From Micromonospora qiuiae (GTDB taxonomy: Bacteria > Actinomycetota > Actinomycetes > Mycobacteriales > Micromonosporaceae): a stretch of 39,723 bases of DNA. The translations under genes were made by a program, and so were the position numbers. The notes under the pieces are model-generated. The model was given only the letters and a program-made list of their open reading frames with translations. It did not search any database and was not told the DNA's origin. Below, piece after piece: positions 27,080 through 34,790 of this stretch; the first letter of the stretch is position 1, and each line of letters starts with the position of its first letter. The stretch lies in the NCBI RefSeq assembly GCF_016863555.1, contig NZ_BOPC01000074.1, positions 1 through 39,723 of the forward strand, given 5' to 3'.

Positions 27080-28336
27080 TCAGACCGGAACGACCTGTCG
27101 TACGTCCGCCGGATCGATCGGGAACGGCTCCGACATCATCTTGGGGGCCAGCACGTACTTGGCCGGCGTCATGTTCATCGTCAGGTACCGGTTGCGTCGC
27201 AGCCAGGTACCCAGCCGGGTGGTCGCCACCATGCTGGCCTCGTTGCGGGTCTGGAACCGGGTGACGAAAGCCTTGTGCTTGCGCCGCTTCGCGATCCAGT
27301 CGGCGAAGGTGGCGGCGGGCACGGTGCCATCGCCGCTGGAGCGGCGCAGGGCCGTGTCGAGGACGGGGGCCAGGGTGACCGCGTCCTGCAGGGCGAGGTT
27401 GATGCCTTGCCCGAGGATCGGAGTGACCGTGTGCGATGCGTCGCCAATCAGTAGCAGCCCGTCCCGGGCCCACTGGTCGACCTCGGCGGTGAAGATCTCC
27501 AGGAAGCTTGTGTCGTCCCAGCTGCGCACGTGCTTGTCCATCAGGGGACCGAGTCGCGGGTCCAGTTGAGCGACGATCTGCTTGACGGAGGGAAGCCCTG
27601 CCTGGCGCCATGCCCCCAGCGCCTTCTTGGGCAGGTTGGTCGCGATCCGCAGGCCGTCCGGGAAGGTGGGCATCACCACGACGTGCCGGTCCCGCTCCAC
27701 GAAGAAGTCGGTGCGGTGCGCCCAGCCTTCCGGCCGGGGGACCCGGAACCAGAGCACGTCGCGGTCCATCGGGGTGACCTTGGCCTCGAACCCGGCCGCC
27801 TTGCGGACCCTGGAGAACCGCCCGTCGGCGCCGATGACCAGGCGGGCGCGAACGGGCACCTTCTCGCCACCCTTGCCGCGTAGCACCGCGCCCTTGACGA
27901 CGCCGTTCTCCTCGAGCAACTCGGTCACCGTGGTCCCGAACACGACCTGGAAGCCGGGCTCCTGAGCCGAGGAGCGGTAGACGATGTCCAGCAGAGCCGG
28001 CTGGGGAATGTCGATCGGCGTCTCGCCGCACTTGAACCGGCGGTAGTCCAGGTCGAGGACCTTGCGTCCCTCCATCTGGATGACCAGCCGCTCGGTGGGG
28101 ATGTAGCCGTGCTCCTCAAGGGCAGGGCCGAACCCGAGCTGCTTGAGGATCACCACCGACGGGCCGAGCACGGTGTCGCCCCGGAACGTTCGTTCGAGGG
28201 TGGCCTGCTTCTCCACCAGCAACACTCGGAAGCCACGGCGGGCCAGCAGGCAGGCCAGGAAGGCGCCTGCCGGGCCTCCACCTGCCACCAACACGTCCGT
28301 GGAGTCGGGCAGACTGGTCGAGCCGGTGATGGTCAT
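27080..28336 (-). CDS. Group A FAD-dependent monooxygenase (PHBH/UbiH type)
   Basis: A 418-residue flavoprotein with the N-terminal Rossmann motif LVAGGGPAGAFLA, the middle motif VIGADGRFSRVR and the second FAD motif GDASHTVTPILGQGINLALQDA (about residue 296). No transmembrane segment or C-terminal thioredoxin-like domain is evident. ATG start with AGGGAGG five bases upstream. Family members hydroxylate or epoxidise using NAD(P)H. In several spirotetronate clusters a flavoprotein of this family (PyrE3 and its homologues) instead forms the trans-decalin by a [4+2] reaction, and this gene is a candidate for that role given the tetronate cassette nearby. Hydroxylase versus cyclase cannot be decided from motifs. 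Confidence 0.87.
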   Translation of the reverse strand: MTITGSTSLPDSTDVLVAGGGPAGAFLACLLARRGFRVLLVEKQATLERTFRGDTVLGPSVVILKQLGFGPALEEHGYIPTERLVIQMEGRKVLDLDYRRFKCGETPIDIPQPALLDIVYRSSAQEPGFQVVFGTTVTELLEENGVVKGAVLRGKGGEKVPVRARLVIGADGRFSRVRKAAGFEAKVTPMDRDVLWFRVPRPEGWAHRTDFFVERDRHVVVMPTFPDGLRIATNLPKKALGAWRQAGLPSVKQIVAQLDPRLGPLMDKHVRSWDDTSFLEIFTAEVDQWARDGLLLIGDASHTVTPILGQGINLALQDAVTLAPVLDTALRRSSGDGTVPAATFADWIAKRRKHKAFVTRFQTRNEASMVATTRLGTWLRRNRYLTMNMTPAKYVLAPKMMSEPFPIDPADVRQVVPV

Positions 28337-28369
28337 TGCGCCCTCCCTGCGAGTCAGAAAGTGCCCTGA

Positions 28370-28416
28370 ACGCTAGGCTGGCGCGCGCTGCCGGTAGAAC
28401 CCCTAGCCGCCCCTAA
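28370..28416 (-). promoter_or_regulatory. Candidate promoter/operator for the flavoprotein gene with CCCCTAN heptamers
   Basis: Plus-strand CCCCTAG (28400-28406) and CCCCTAA (28410-28416) form a direct repeat with a 10-bp period. It overlaps the last codons of the upstream gene, which uses the embedded TAG as its stop. On the minus strand a TAGCGT hexamer (28370-28375) follows after 24 bases, 34 bp before the ATG at 28336. Part of a motif shared by four upstream regions. Confidence 0.5.
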
Positions 28417-29473
28417 GCGTGGAGGGCCTTCCTTGCTCGGCGCCCCGCGTGCGGAACGATGCCACCGGTGTGTCCAGGCTCAGCCAGCCGCAGGTGGTGC
28501 CGTCCCAGACCGCGCCGTCGCCGAGGTTGCGCGACGTCAGGTGCTCATGTTCCTGGTTGCCGGCGATGAGCTGGTCAAGCCCGATGAGGTAGGCCCGTAC
28601 GTCGGCTCGGTTGCCCACCGGTGCGGCGAGGATGCGGCTGCGCGCGGTGATGTACGCCCGTTCGTGGTACTCGATCAGCTCGCACAGCCGGTTCACGGCG
28701 GCCTGCAACGGCAGGCCGTCCTCTTCGAGCAGGATCCGGATCGCGGTCAGTTGGCCAGGCTGGTCGTGCAGCCGCCGCCAGGACAGCAGGTCGCGTACCA
28801 GGATCAGGTGCCACCTGGTGTGTTCGTGCGTCTCGGCCAACACGGGCGAGCCGATGAACTCGCTCATGTCGACCCCGGCGGCGTACTCGGTGAGAAGCTC
28901 GAGGAAGCCGCAGCCGTGCTGCGACACCCGGGCCGCCATCCGGTCCTGCAGGCCCAGCCGTTCGCCAGGTGAAGCCGAGGGAAGCGCGAGTTCCGGCACG
29001 TGACGGTTGGCGACCATTTCCACGATCTTCGCGAACCGTTGCACTTGCGCGCCGGTGAGTCCGACGCTGATCCGGCTCCACAGACTTCTGGCCGCGCATC
29101 CGTACGGCGACGGCTCGTCGCCGGAGCCGCTCTGCGGGCCCACGACGATTTCCTGCACCACCTGGCTGACATGGTGGGCGGCCTCGTCGGCGGGACGGTC
29201 CGCGGCGAGGCGTTCGAGCGCCGCGATGAACTGGTACCAGTCGGCGACGTTCTGCGCGCGATCTTCCTCGGCGTCCGGTACCACCAGCGGCCCGTAAAGC
29301 CCGTTGCGTTGCCGCAGGAAGCACATCAGGTCGTCTTCGCTGGCGAAGCACCCTCCCATGCACCGGCGCACCCAACCGTTCGAAGCGATCTCGATCTGGG
29401 CGGCCTTGGGGTGGTAGCCAACCGGCAACAGGCGAGGCAACTCCGGAAGAAAGAACTCCCTCGGGCCGGCCAT
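28403..29473 (-). CDS. Terpene-synthase-like protein with degenerate metal-binding motifs
   Basis: A 356-residue protein that lines up by eye with bacterial class I terpene cyclases. It has FFLPELPRLLP at the N-terminus, ADWYQFIAALERL where cyclases have ADW...DDxxD, a central helix with ANRHVPEL, and near residue 225 RDLLSWRRLHDQPGQLTAIRILLEEDG where cyclases have NDxxSxxxE followed by a Gly-Asp-x-x-Asn-Leu-type loop. The Asp-rich motif is absent and the NSE triad has lost its Asn and Glu, so Mg-diphosphate ionisation looks unlikely. ATG at 29473 chosen for GGAGG five bases upstream. No prenyltransferase gene is in view. The fold assignment is moderately sure. The function is unknown; a repurposed cyclase, binding or chaperone-like role in polyketide ring formation is speculation. 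Confidence 0.6.
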   Translation of the reverse strand: MAGPREFFLPELPRLLPVGYHPKAAQIEIASNGWVRRCMGGCFASEDDLMCFLRQRNGLYGPLVVPDAEEDRAQNVADWYQFIAALERLAADRPADEAAHHVSQVVQEIVVGPQSGSGDEPSPYGCAARSLWSRISVGLTGAQVQRFAKIVEMVANRHVPELALPSASPGERLGLQDRMAARVSQHGCGFLELLTEYAAGVDMSEFIGSPVLAETHEHTRWHLILVRDLLSWRRLHDQPGQLTAIRILLEEDGLPLQAAVNRLCELIEYHERAYITARSRILAAPVGNRADVRAYLIGLDQLIAGNQEHEHLTSRNLGDGAVWDGTTCGWLSLDTPVASFRTRGAEQGRPSTLRGG

Positions 29474-29702
29474 AAAAACCTCCGCCACATGAACGCGCAT
29501 CAATCAGTATCGCGCTCGGTGGACAACTGCGTGAGCTGATGAGCAGTTATCCTCAACCGATCATTGGCGGATCGCCAACCCTTACCCACCCCTATTATTC
29601 GAGCCTGGCGGCGGACATGTTCGCTGCCCTACCCTGGCGTACCGAAAAGCCATCGCAGTGTGCCGCGAAAATGTTACGAGCGGGAATCCAAGAGGGGACA
29701 AG
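29474..29702. promoter_or_regulatory. Divergent intergenic region with palindrome and CCCCTAN heptamers
   Basis: This 229-bp gap separates the divergent terpene-synthase-like and SDR genes and is more AT-rich than its flanks. It holds a perfect palindrome TTGGCG-GAT-CGCCAA (29564-29578). Abutting it are CCCTTAC (29579-29585) and CCCCTAT (29589-29595), a degenerate pair of the heptamer found upstream of other minus-strand units. An AT-rich hexamer at 29545-29550 (ATAACT on the minus strand) could be a -10 for the leftward gene. No clear rightward promoter was assigned. Confidence 0.55.
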
Positions 29703-30572
29703 ATGGAAGGTGCGGACAAGTACGCGGTCGTTACTGGCGCGTCGACCGGGATCGGTCGAGCCACGGCCCTTCGACTCGCCAGCGACGGCTACCGGGTCTT
29801 CGCCACGGTCCGCCAGGCGACCGATGGCGACGCCCTGCGAGCGGTGGCCGGCGATCGTCTCGTCCCGATTCAGATGGATCTGACCGACCCGGACCAGATC
29901 GCCGAGGCTACCGGCGAAGTGCTGGCGCGGCTTGCCGGCCGCGGGCTGGACGTCCTCGTCAACAGCGCCGGCATCTCGGTGTTCCGGCCGATCGAGATGG
30001 TCTCCGGAGAGCACCTGCGCCGGCAGTTCGAGGTCAACGTCACCGGACCGGTGGCCGTCACGCAGGCCCTGCTGCCCGCGATCCGCGCGGTCCGCGGCCG
30101 ACTGATCATCATCGGTTCCGTGTCGAGCCGGTTGACGATGCCCTTCTCCGGGCCGTACTCGGCCTCCAAGAAGGCGCTACTGGCGGTCACCGAGGCGTTG
30201 CGGATGGAGCTCGCGCCCTGGGGTATCCGGGTTGTCCTGGTGGAGCCCGGCGCGATCCGGACCGCTGCGTCCGAGAAACTGGGCCGGGACGCGGTGGTGG
30301 CGCTGGACGAGTTCGGCCCGGAGGGGCGGGACCTCTACGGCGACGGCTTCCGGAAGGTGGCCGACCGGGTGGTGGCCGACAGCGGCAAGGGCAGCGCCCC
30401 CGAGGTTGTCGCCGAGGTCGTGTCCCGGGCGGCCCGCAGCTCCCGGCCCCGACTCCGCTACCCGGTCGGTCGGCAGGCCCGCACCTTCGGGCTGCTGGCC
30501 AAGCTGCCGGCCGGCCTGCTGGCCACGATCAGCCTGAAAGCGCTCGGCCTGCCCACGCAAGGCGGGCGTTAG
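29703..30572 (+). CDS. Short-chain dehydrogenase/reductase
   Basis: A 289-residue classical SDR with TGASTGIG, NSAG, catalytic Ser in IIIGSVSSR and YSASK. The C-terminal ~50 residues are basic and hydrophobic, as in steroid or retinol dehydrogenase-like SDRs. The start is ATG at 29703 with GAGGGGA just upstream; an in-frame ATG 15 codons earlier lacks a ribosome site. It heads the plus-strand run that continues after 63 bp with the tetronate genes. The substrate is unknown. It could reduce a ketone of the polyketide, and because the AT-less PKS has no KR it is one candidate for a trans-acting ketoreduction (inference). Confidence 0.87.
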   Translation: MEGADKYAVVTGASTGIGRATALRLASDGYRVFATVRQATDGDALRAVAGDRLVPIQMDLTDPDQIAEATGEVLARLAGRGLDVLVNSAGISVFRPIEMVSGEHLRRQFEVNVTGPVAVTQALLPAIRAVRGRLIIIGSVSSRLTMPFSGPYSASKKALLAVTEALRMELAPWGIRVVLVEPGAIRTAASEKLGRDAVVALDEFGPEGRDLYGDGFRKVADRVVADSGKGSAPEVVAEVVSRAARSSRPRLRYPVGRQARTFGLLAKLPAGLLATISLKALGLPTQGGR

Positions 30573-30635
30573 GTCGAATTTAGCCCCGCCCTCAACGATT
30601 TCTGGTGCACACGCGTCTGGCGGCAGGAGGCCAGG

Positions 30636-31667
30636 ATGGAAAATCCAGACATTCACGTCCGCTCGGTGGGCACGATTCTGCCGGGTGCACCCGTCACCAA
30701 CACGGACCTGGCTCGCCACTTCGACATGACGGCGTCGTTCGAGCAGTGGATCGACACGTTCGTCGGCACCAGCACCCGCCACTTCGCGTTCGACCTGGGC
30801 ACCGGCAAACGGCTGTACTCGCTGGCGGATCTCGCCACCGAGGCGGGGGAGCGGGCGCTGGCCGGGGCCGGGATAGGCCCGGACGACCTCGACCTGATCG
30901 TACTCGGTACATGGTCGCCGGACCTGCTGATACCCGCAACGGTAAACGTGGTCGCCGACCGCCTCGGCGCCAACCGGCTGGCCACCTTCCAGCTGCAGTC
31001 CGGCTGCGCCGGCGCGATCCAGGCTCTGGACGTGGCGCACCAGCTGCTGCTGGGTAGCCGGCACCGCACGGCGCTGGTGATCGGGGCGGACACCTGCGCC
31101 AAGCACTACCGAACCGACCTCGACCTGCGCACCATGGAACCGGCGCGGCTGATCAACACGGTGCTCTTCGGCGATGGGGCGGGCGCGACGGTACTCAGCC
31201 GGGAGCCCGGACCGGGCTCGGCGGTGCTGCGCCGGGTCTCGGTGCAGATGGTCGGCCTCGGCCGGCCGCCGGGCCAGACCGCGGAGTGGTTCGGCTGGGG
31301 CGACCAAATTCCGGACCATCTGCCGATCAGCGAGGACTACAAGGCGATCGAGGAGCACGTCCCAACGCTGACCGTGGAGATGTTCCAGGAGCTACTCGAC
31401 GACCTCGGCTGGGTCGAGGACGAGGCTGACTACCTGCTGCCGCCGCAGCTGTCCGGGCAGATGACCGACCGGATCACCGCGCGGCTGGACATGCCGCACC
31501 TGCACGAGGTCTCCTGCGTCCGACAGACCGGCAACATGGGCAACGCGCTGCCGTTCTTCCAGCTCGAGCGGGTCTTGCCGATGATGACCGCGGGCGACCG
31601 GGCGCTCGGCCTGGCAATCGAGTCGAGTAAGTGGATCAAGGCCGGATACGCGCTGGAGAAGATCTGA
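30636..31667 (+). CDS. KAS III-like ketosynthase for tetronate formation (AbyA1/RkD-like)
   Basis: A 343-residue KAS III-fold protein that should join glyceryl-ACP to the beta-ketoacyl chain in tetronate ring closure. Cys124 sits in LQSGCAGAIQA, and GNMGNAL keeps the Asn. The usual His of the PHQAN motif is missing: the equivalent reads LLPPQLSGQ. ATG start with AGGAGG five bases upstream. The FkbH-like gene begins one base after its stop and the ACP gene follows, the gene set known from RK-682 (RkD/E/F) and abyssomicin (AbyA1-A3). The tetronate role rests mainly on this context. The short gap before it (30573-30635) holds no clear promoter. Confidence 0.88.
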   Translation: MENPDIHVRSVGTILPGAPVTNTDLARHFDMTASFEQWIDTFVGTSTRHFAFDLGTGKRLYSLADLATEAGERALAGAGIGPDDLDLIVLGTWSPDLLIPATVNVVADRLGANRLATFQLQSGCAGAIQALDVAHQLLLGSRHRTALVIGADTCAKHYRTDLDLRTMEPARLINTVLFGDGAGATVLSREPGPGSAVLRRVSVQMVGLGRPPGQTAEWFGWGDQIPDHLPISEDYKAIEEHVPTLTVEMFQELLDDLGWVEDEADYLLPPQLSGQMTDRITARLDMPHLHEVSCVRQTGNMGNALPFFQLERVLPMMTAGDRALGLAIESSKWIKAGYALEKI

Positions 31668-31668
31668 G

Positions 31669-33573
31669 GTGCCGACCACCGAACCACCAAGCGCCCAGGG
31701 TGAGGCCGAAGATCGGCTGCGGCACCTGCACAGGTCAGGCGTACTCGCGCAGGGGTACCCGTCGCTGCCCTCGCTGCTGGAAGCGCTGCCGGAATCCCGG
31801 CTCAGCTGGGCCGGGCAGCTGATCGGTCGGGTCGACCCGGACGACGTGCTGAAACAACACCCGGACACGCCCGTCCTCACCGTGGGCATCACCGGACACG
31901 GCACGCTCGCGGAACTGGTGCCGTCACTCACCGCCGAGTTCGCCCGGCACGGCCTCCTGATGCGCCGGTCCATTGGAGACTTCGGCCAGTACGTCAACGA
32001 TCTTTCTACTCCGGACAGTCACCTGTACGCCCGTGGAAGTCAGCTGGTCCTCTGCCTGCTCGACCCGATGGTGGTCTTCGACGAGGTGCCTGTCCCGTGG
32101 TCCGTCGAGGACGTCGAGAAAGCGCTGGAGGAGAAGCTGCGGCTGATCGGCTGGCTGGTGGGCCGATTCGCCGAACACCGCCAGGCGACGCTCGTGCTGA
32201 ACACTCTCCCGCTGCCCCGGCGGTTCTCCGCGCAGCTCGTCGACCACCGGTCCCGGGCGCGGCTGGGCGTGGCCTGGCGCAGTGCCAACGTCGCTCTGCT
32301 CCGCCTCGCCGACCAGCACGCCAACCTGGTGGTGCTGGACCTCGATCCGCTCCTGGCGGAGGGCGTCGCCGCCGACGACATCCGGCTCAGCATGTACGCC
32401 AAGGCGCACTTGGCCCCCGCTCTGCTGGCCCGCTACGCCCGCGAGATCGGGCACCTGGCTCGCCACCTGCTCGGCCGGACGAAAAAAGTGCTGGCGCTCG
32501 ACCTGGACGGCACGCTCTGGGGCGGCGTGCTCGGCGAGGACGGGCCGGAGGGCGTCGAGGTGGCCGGCGGTTACCGCGGCGACGCGTTCCAGGCCTTCCA
32601 GCGGGCGGCAAAGCAGCTCGCCGCGCAGGGCGTGCTGCTCGCCGCGGTGAGCAAGAACGACGTCGAACCCGTACGCGCCATGCTCAGCAATCATCCCGAC
32701 CTGACCCTGCGGGAGGGCGACTTCGTACGGGTGACCGCGAACTGGGAGCCGAAGCCGGGCAACCTGCGGGAGACCGCTGAGGCGTTGAACCTGGGAGTGG
32801 ACAGCTTCGTCTTCGTCGACGACAGCCCGTACGAGTGCGGAATGGTGCGCCGGGAACTGCCCGAGGTCGCGGTGCTGGCGGTGAACGACGATCCGGCACT
32901 GCACCTGGAGCGGTTGCTGCGCGACGGCTGGTTCGACGTGCGGGACGTGACGGTGGACGACCGGGCCCGCCCGGCGCGCTACCGAGACGAGGTCGCCCGA
33001 GGTGACTTCCTGCGCGACTTCGACTCCATTGAGGACTACTTGCGCGAGCTGGGCGTCCGGGTCACCCTGGCGCCGGCGGCCTCGGCCGAGATAGGCCGGA
33101 TATCGCAGATCACCCTGCGAACCAACCAGTTCAACCTGACCACGACGCGGCTACAACCGGCGGAGGTGCGGACGTACGCGGAGGATCCGGCGCGGCGCGT
33201 GTTTGCCATCCGCAGTAGCGACAGGTTCGGCGACAACGGGCTCGTCGGAGCGATGTTCACGCGCCGTGAAGCGGACGACGTCCAGATCGACAACTTCCTG
33301 CTGAGCTGCCGGGTCTTCGGCCGGGGGATCGAACAAGCCTGTCTTGCCGCGCTGCTCCGGCAGGCTCGTGACGGCGGCGCGAACGCGGTCATCGGCAGCT
33401 ACCGGCCGACCGCGAAGAACGCTGGCGTCAAGGACCTCTACTCCCGCTACGGGTTCCAGCGGGTGGCGGGTCCGGAGGGAGACACCGCTTGGTTCCGGCA
33501 CGACCTGACCGTGCTGCCGGCGGTGCCGGAGTACGTGTTGCTCACCGAAACCCCTGAGGATGGAGCGCTGTGA
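31669..33573 (+). CDS. FkbH-like HAD-superfamily glyceryl-ACP synthase (AbyA2-like)
   Basis: A 634-residue FkbH-family protein. The HAD core carries LALDLDGTLWGGVLGEDG (Asp278 and Asp280), SKNDVEP and the FVDDSPYECGMVR motif; the C-terminal region (from about residue 470) resembles the GNAT-like part of FkbH proteins (QITLRTNQFNLTT, RSSDRFGDNG). Such enzymes dephosphorylate 1,3-bisphosphoglycerate and transfer the glyceryl group to the phosphopantetheine of a dedicated ACP. The long N-terminal ~200 residues fit the full-length family form. GTG start one base after the KAS III stop; the end overlaps the ACP gene as GTGA. Here it supplies the C3 unit of the tetronate, rather than a methoxymalonyl extender, because no methoxymalonyl dehydrogenases flank it. 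Confidence 0.93.
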   Translation: MPTTEPPSAQGEAEDRLRHLHRSGVLAQGYPSLPSLLEALPESRLSWAGQLIGRVDPDDVLKQHPDTPVLTVGITGHGTLAELVPSLTAEFARHGLLMRRSIGDFGQYVNDLSTPDSHLYARGSQLVLCLLDPMVVFDEVPVPWSVEDVEKALEEKLRLIGWLVGRFAEHRQATLVLNTLPLPRRFSAQLVDHRSRARLGVAWRSANVALLRLADQHANLVVLDLDPLLAEGVAADDIRLSMYAKAHLAPALLARYAREIGHLARHLLGRTKKVLALDLDGTLWGGVLGEDGPEGVEVAGGYRGDAFQAFQRAAKQLAAQGVLLAAVSKNDVEPVRAMLSNHPDLTLREGDFVRVTANWEPKPGNLRETAEALNLGVDSFVFVDDSPYECGMVRRELPEVAVLAVNDDPALHLERLLRDGWFDVRDVTVDDRARPARYRDEVARGDFLRDFDSIEDYLRELGVRVTLAPAASAEIGRISQITLRTNQFNLTTTRLQPAEVRTYAEDPARRVFAIRSSDRFGDNGLVGAMFTRREADDVQIDNFLLSCRVFGRGIEQACLAALLRQARDGGANAVIGSYRPTAKNAGVKDLYSRYGFQRVAGPEGDTAWFRHDLTVLPAVPEYVLLTETPEDGAL

Positions 33574-33794
33574 AGACCATCGACGACTTCGTCACCTTGC
33601 TTCGTGACGAGATGGGCCTGGACATCGCGGCGGCGGACGCCGCACGCGGCTTCGACGAGCTGCCCGGCTGGGACTCGGTGCACCTGCTGTCCCTGCTCGC
33701 TCTCCTGGAGCGGACCACCGGTCGCCAGGTGCCGCTGCCCGCGGTGCTCGAAGCGCCAAGTCTGGAAAGCGTCTACCAGCTGTACACGGGCTGA
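33570..33794 (+). CDS. Stand-alone acyl carrier protein for glyceryl transfer (AbyA3-like)
   Basis: A 74-residue ACP with the phosphopantetheine Ser36 in LPGWDSVHLL. Its GTG start overlaps the FkbH stop (GTGA), so the pair is translationally coupled and the ACP is the likely glyceryl acceptor. The helical pattern fits a four-helix ACP, and it ends 15 bp before the convergent SARP gene. Confidence 0.93.
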   Translation: MKTIDDFVTLLRDEMGLDIAAADAARGFDELPGWDSVHLLSLLALLERTTGRQVPLPAVLEAPSLESVYQLYTG

Positions 33795-33827
33795 GCCCGG
33801 GCCGGCCTTTCAGGCGGCGGCCCGGGC
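33795..33827. terminator. Hairpin between convergent ACP and SARP genes
   Basis: A perfect 10-bp GC-only stem (33795-33804 with 33818-33827, GCCCGGGCCG and its complement) surrounds a 13-nt loop. It overlaps the last codons of the SARP gene and follows the ACP stop directly. A bidirectional terminator is likely; there is no T tract. Confidence 0.55.
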
Positions 33828-34601
33828 GATGACGGTGGTCTCCGCGTCCAGCCGGTCGTCAGCGGCCAGGATCATCCGCTGCAGATCCTGAAGCGCCCGG
33901 CACGGCTCGAGCCCGAGTTCCTCGCGAAGGACCTGGCGGGCCGACTGGAAGAGCCGCAGCGCGTCAGCGGTTCGCTCCGAGCGGTACAGGGCCAGCATCA
34001 GCTGCCGATAGAAGGCTTCCCGCATGGGGTGCCGGGCGATCAGCCCGTAGAGCGGTGCGATCAGCTCCCGGTGCCGGCCGAGTTGCAGCCGAGCCTCGAC
34101 CAGCATCTCGTCGCACTCGAGGCGGACCTCGTCCAGCGACACCGCGCATCCGGCCAGGATCGGCCCGGTGAAGGCGTCGTCGAGCAGACGACCGCGCCAC
34201 AGGCTCAGCGCGCCCTCCAGCACGTCGCAGGCGGTGTCGAAGCGCTGATCCCGCAGCAACTGCCGGCCGTCCTCGGCCAATTGCAGAAACAGCTGGGCGT
34301 CCAGTTCGTCGTCACCGAGGTTGAGGAGGTAGCCGGGCGGCCGGGTGACGATGGGACTGGCCCCCGTACCAGTGGCGTCGCCGAGCAGTTTGCGCAGCTG
34401 CGAGACGTAGACGTGCAGGCCGGCGGTTACCCGCCGAGGCGGCCGCTCGCCCCATATCTCCGCGATGAGTTGGTCGTGCGTGACCACCTCTCCCGCCCGG
34501 ACGAGCAGTACCGTGAGCAGGGTTTCGACCTTCCGGCCGCGCACGCTGCTCTGCGTCGCACCATCTATCACCCGCAATGGACCCAGGATTTCATACCTCA
34601 C
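33810..34601 (-). CDS. SARP-family pathway activator
   Basis: A 263-residue regulator of the short SARP type. An OmpR-like winged-helix DNA-binding domain lies at residues 1-~95 (YEILGPLRV, LLTVLLVRAGEVVTHDQLIAEIWG, GLHVYVSQLRKLLG), then a bacterial transcriptional activation domain of TPR-like helices (about 100-245, ending LREELGLEPCRALQDL). No ATPase domain follows. GTG start with GGAGG four bases upstream. SARPs bind direct heptamer repeats near the -10 and recruit RNA polymerase. The tandem repeats at 27046-27067 and the CCCCTAN pairs, one of which lies upstream of this gene itself, are candidate targets. Confidence 0.92.
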   Translation of the reverse strand: MRYEILGPLRVIDGATQSSVRGRKVETLLTVLLVRAGEVVTHDQLIAEIWGERPPRRVTAGLHVYVSQLRKLLGDATGTGASPIVTRPPGYLLNLGDDELDAQLFLQLAEDGRQLLRDQRFDTACDVLEGALSLWRGRLLDDAFTGPILAGCAVSLDEVRLECDEMLVEARLQLGRHRELIAPLYGLIARHPMREAFYRQLMLALYRSERTADALRLFQSARQVLREELGLEPCRALQDLQRMILAADDRLDAETTVIARAAA

Positions 34602-34666
34602 GTGTCCTCCATCGTGTGAGCTAAGTGGACACCGTGCAGCACGCTCCGTGCGGCAGCTATGGATCC

Positions 34667-34713
34667 AAGCTATGGCGCGGCGTCATGATCTGGTACCCCT
34701 AAGCCCCCCCTGC
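34667..34713 (-). promoter_or_regulatory. Candidate promoter/operator for the SARP gene with CCCCTAN heptamers
   Basis: Plus-strand CCCCTAA (34696-34702) and CCCCTGC (34707-34713) form a pair with an 11-bp period. On the minus strand a TAGCTT hexamer (34667-34672) follows after 23 bases, about 65 bp from the GTG start. The layout nearly matches the site at 28370-28416 and would allow autoregulation. Confidence 0.5.
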
Positions 34714-34743
34714 TCGCGCACCCCGCTGCGAGACGGAAACAAA

Positions 34744-34777
34744 TCGGCAACCCGGCTGATCGCTGCCGGGTTGCCGA
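34744..34777 (-). terminator. Intrinsic terminator of the PKS-acyltransferase-hydrolase operon
   Basis: A perfect 13-bp stem (34744-34756 with 34765-34777) with an 8-nt loop starts 14 bp past the hydrolase stop. On the minus strand it is followed by TTTGTTT, giving a classical Rho-independent terminator for the leftward operon. Confidence 0.85.
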
Positions 34778-34790
34778 GTGCCCCCGGGCG

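Noticed and set aside
31669..33573. FkbH-like gene as part of a methoxymalonyl-ACP pathway
   Set aside because: No 3-hydroxyacyl-ACP or acyl-ACP dehydrogenases or O-methyltransferase adjoin it, whereas the tetronate KAS III and ACP genes do. The 3-hydroxyacyl-CoA dehydrogenase at 24572 is paired with an acetoacetyl-CoA synthase instead.
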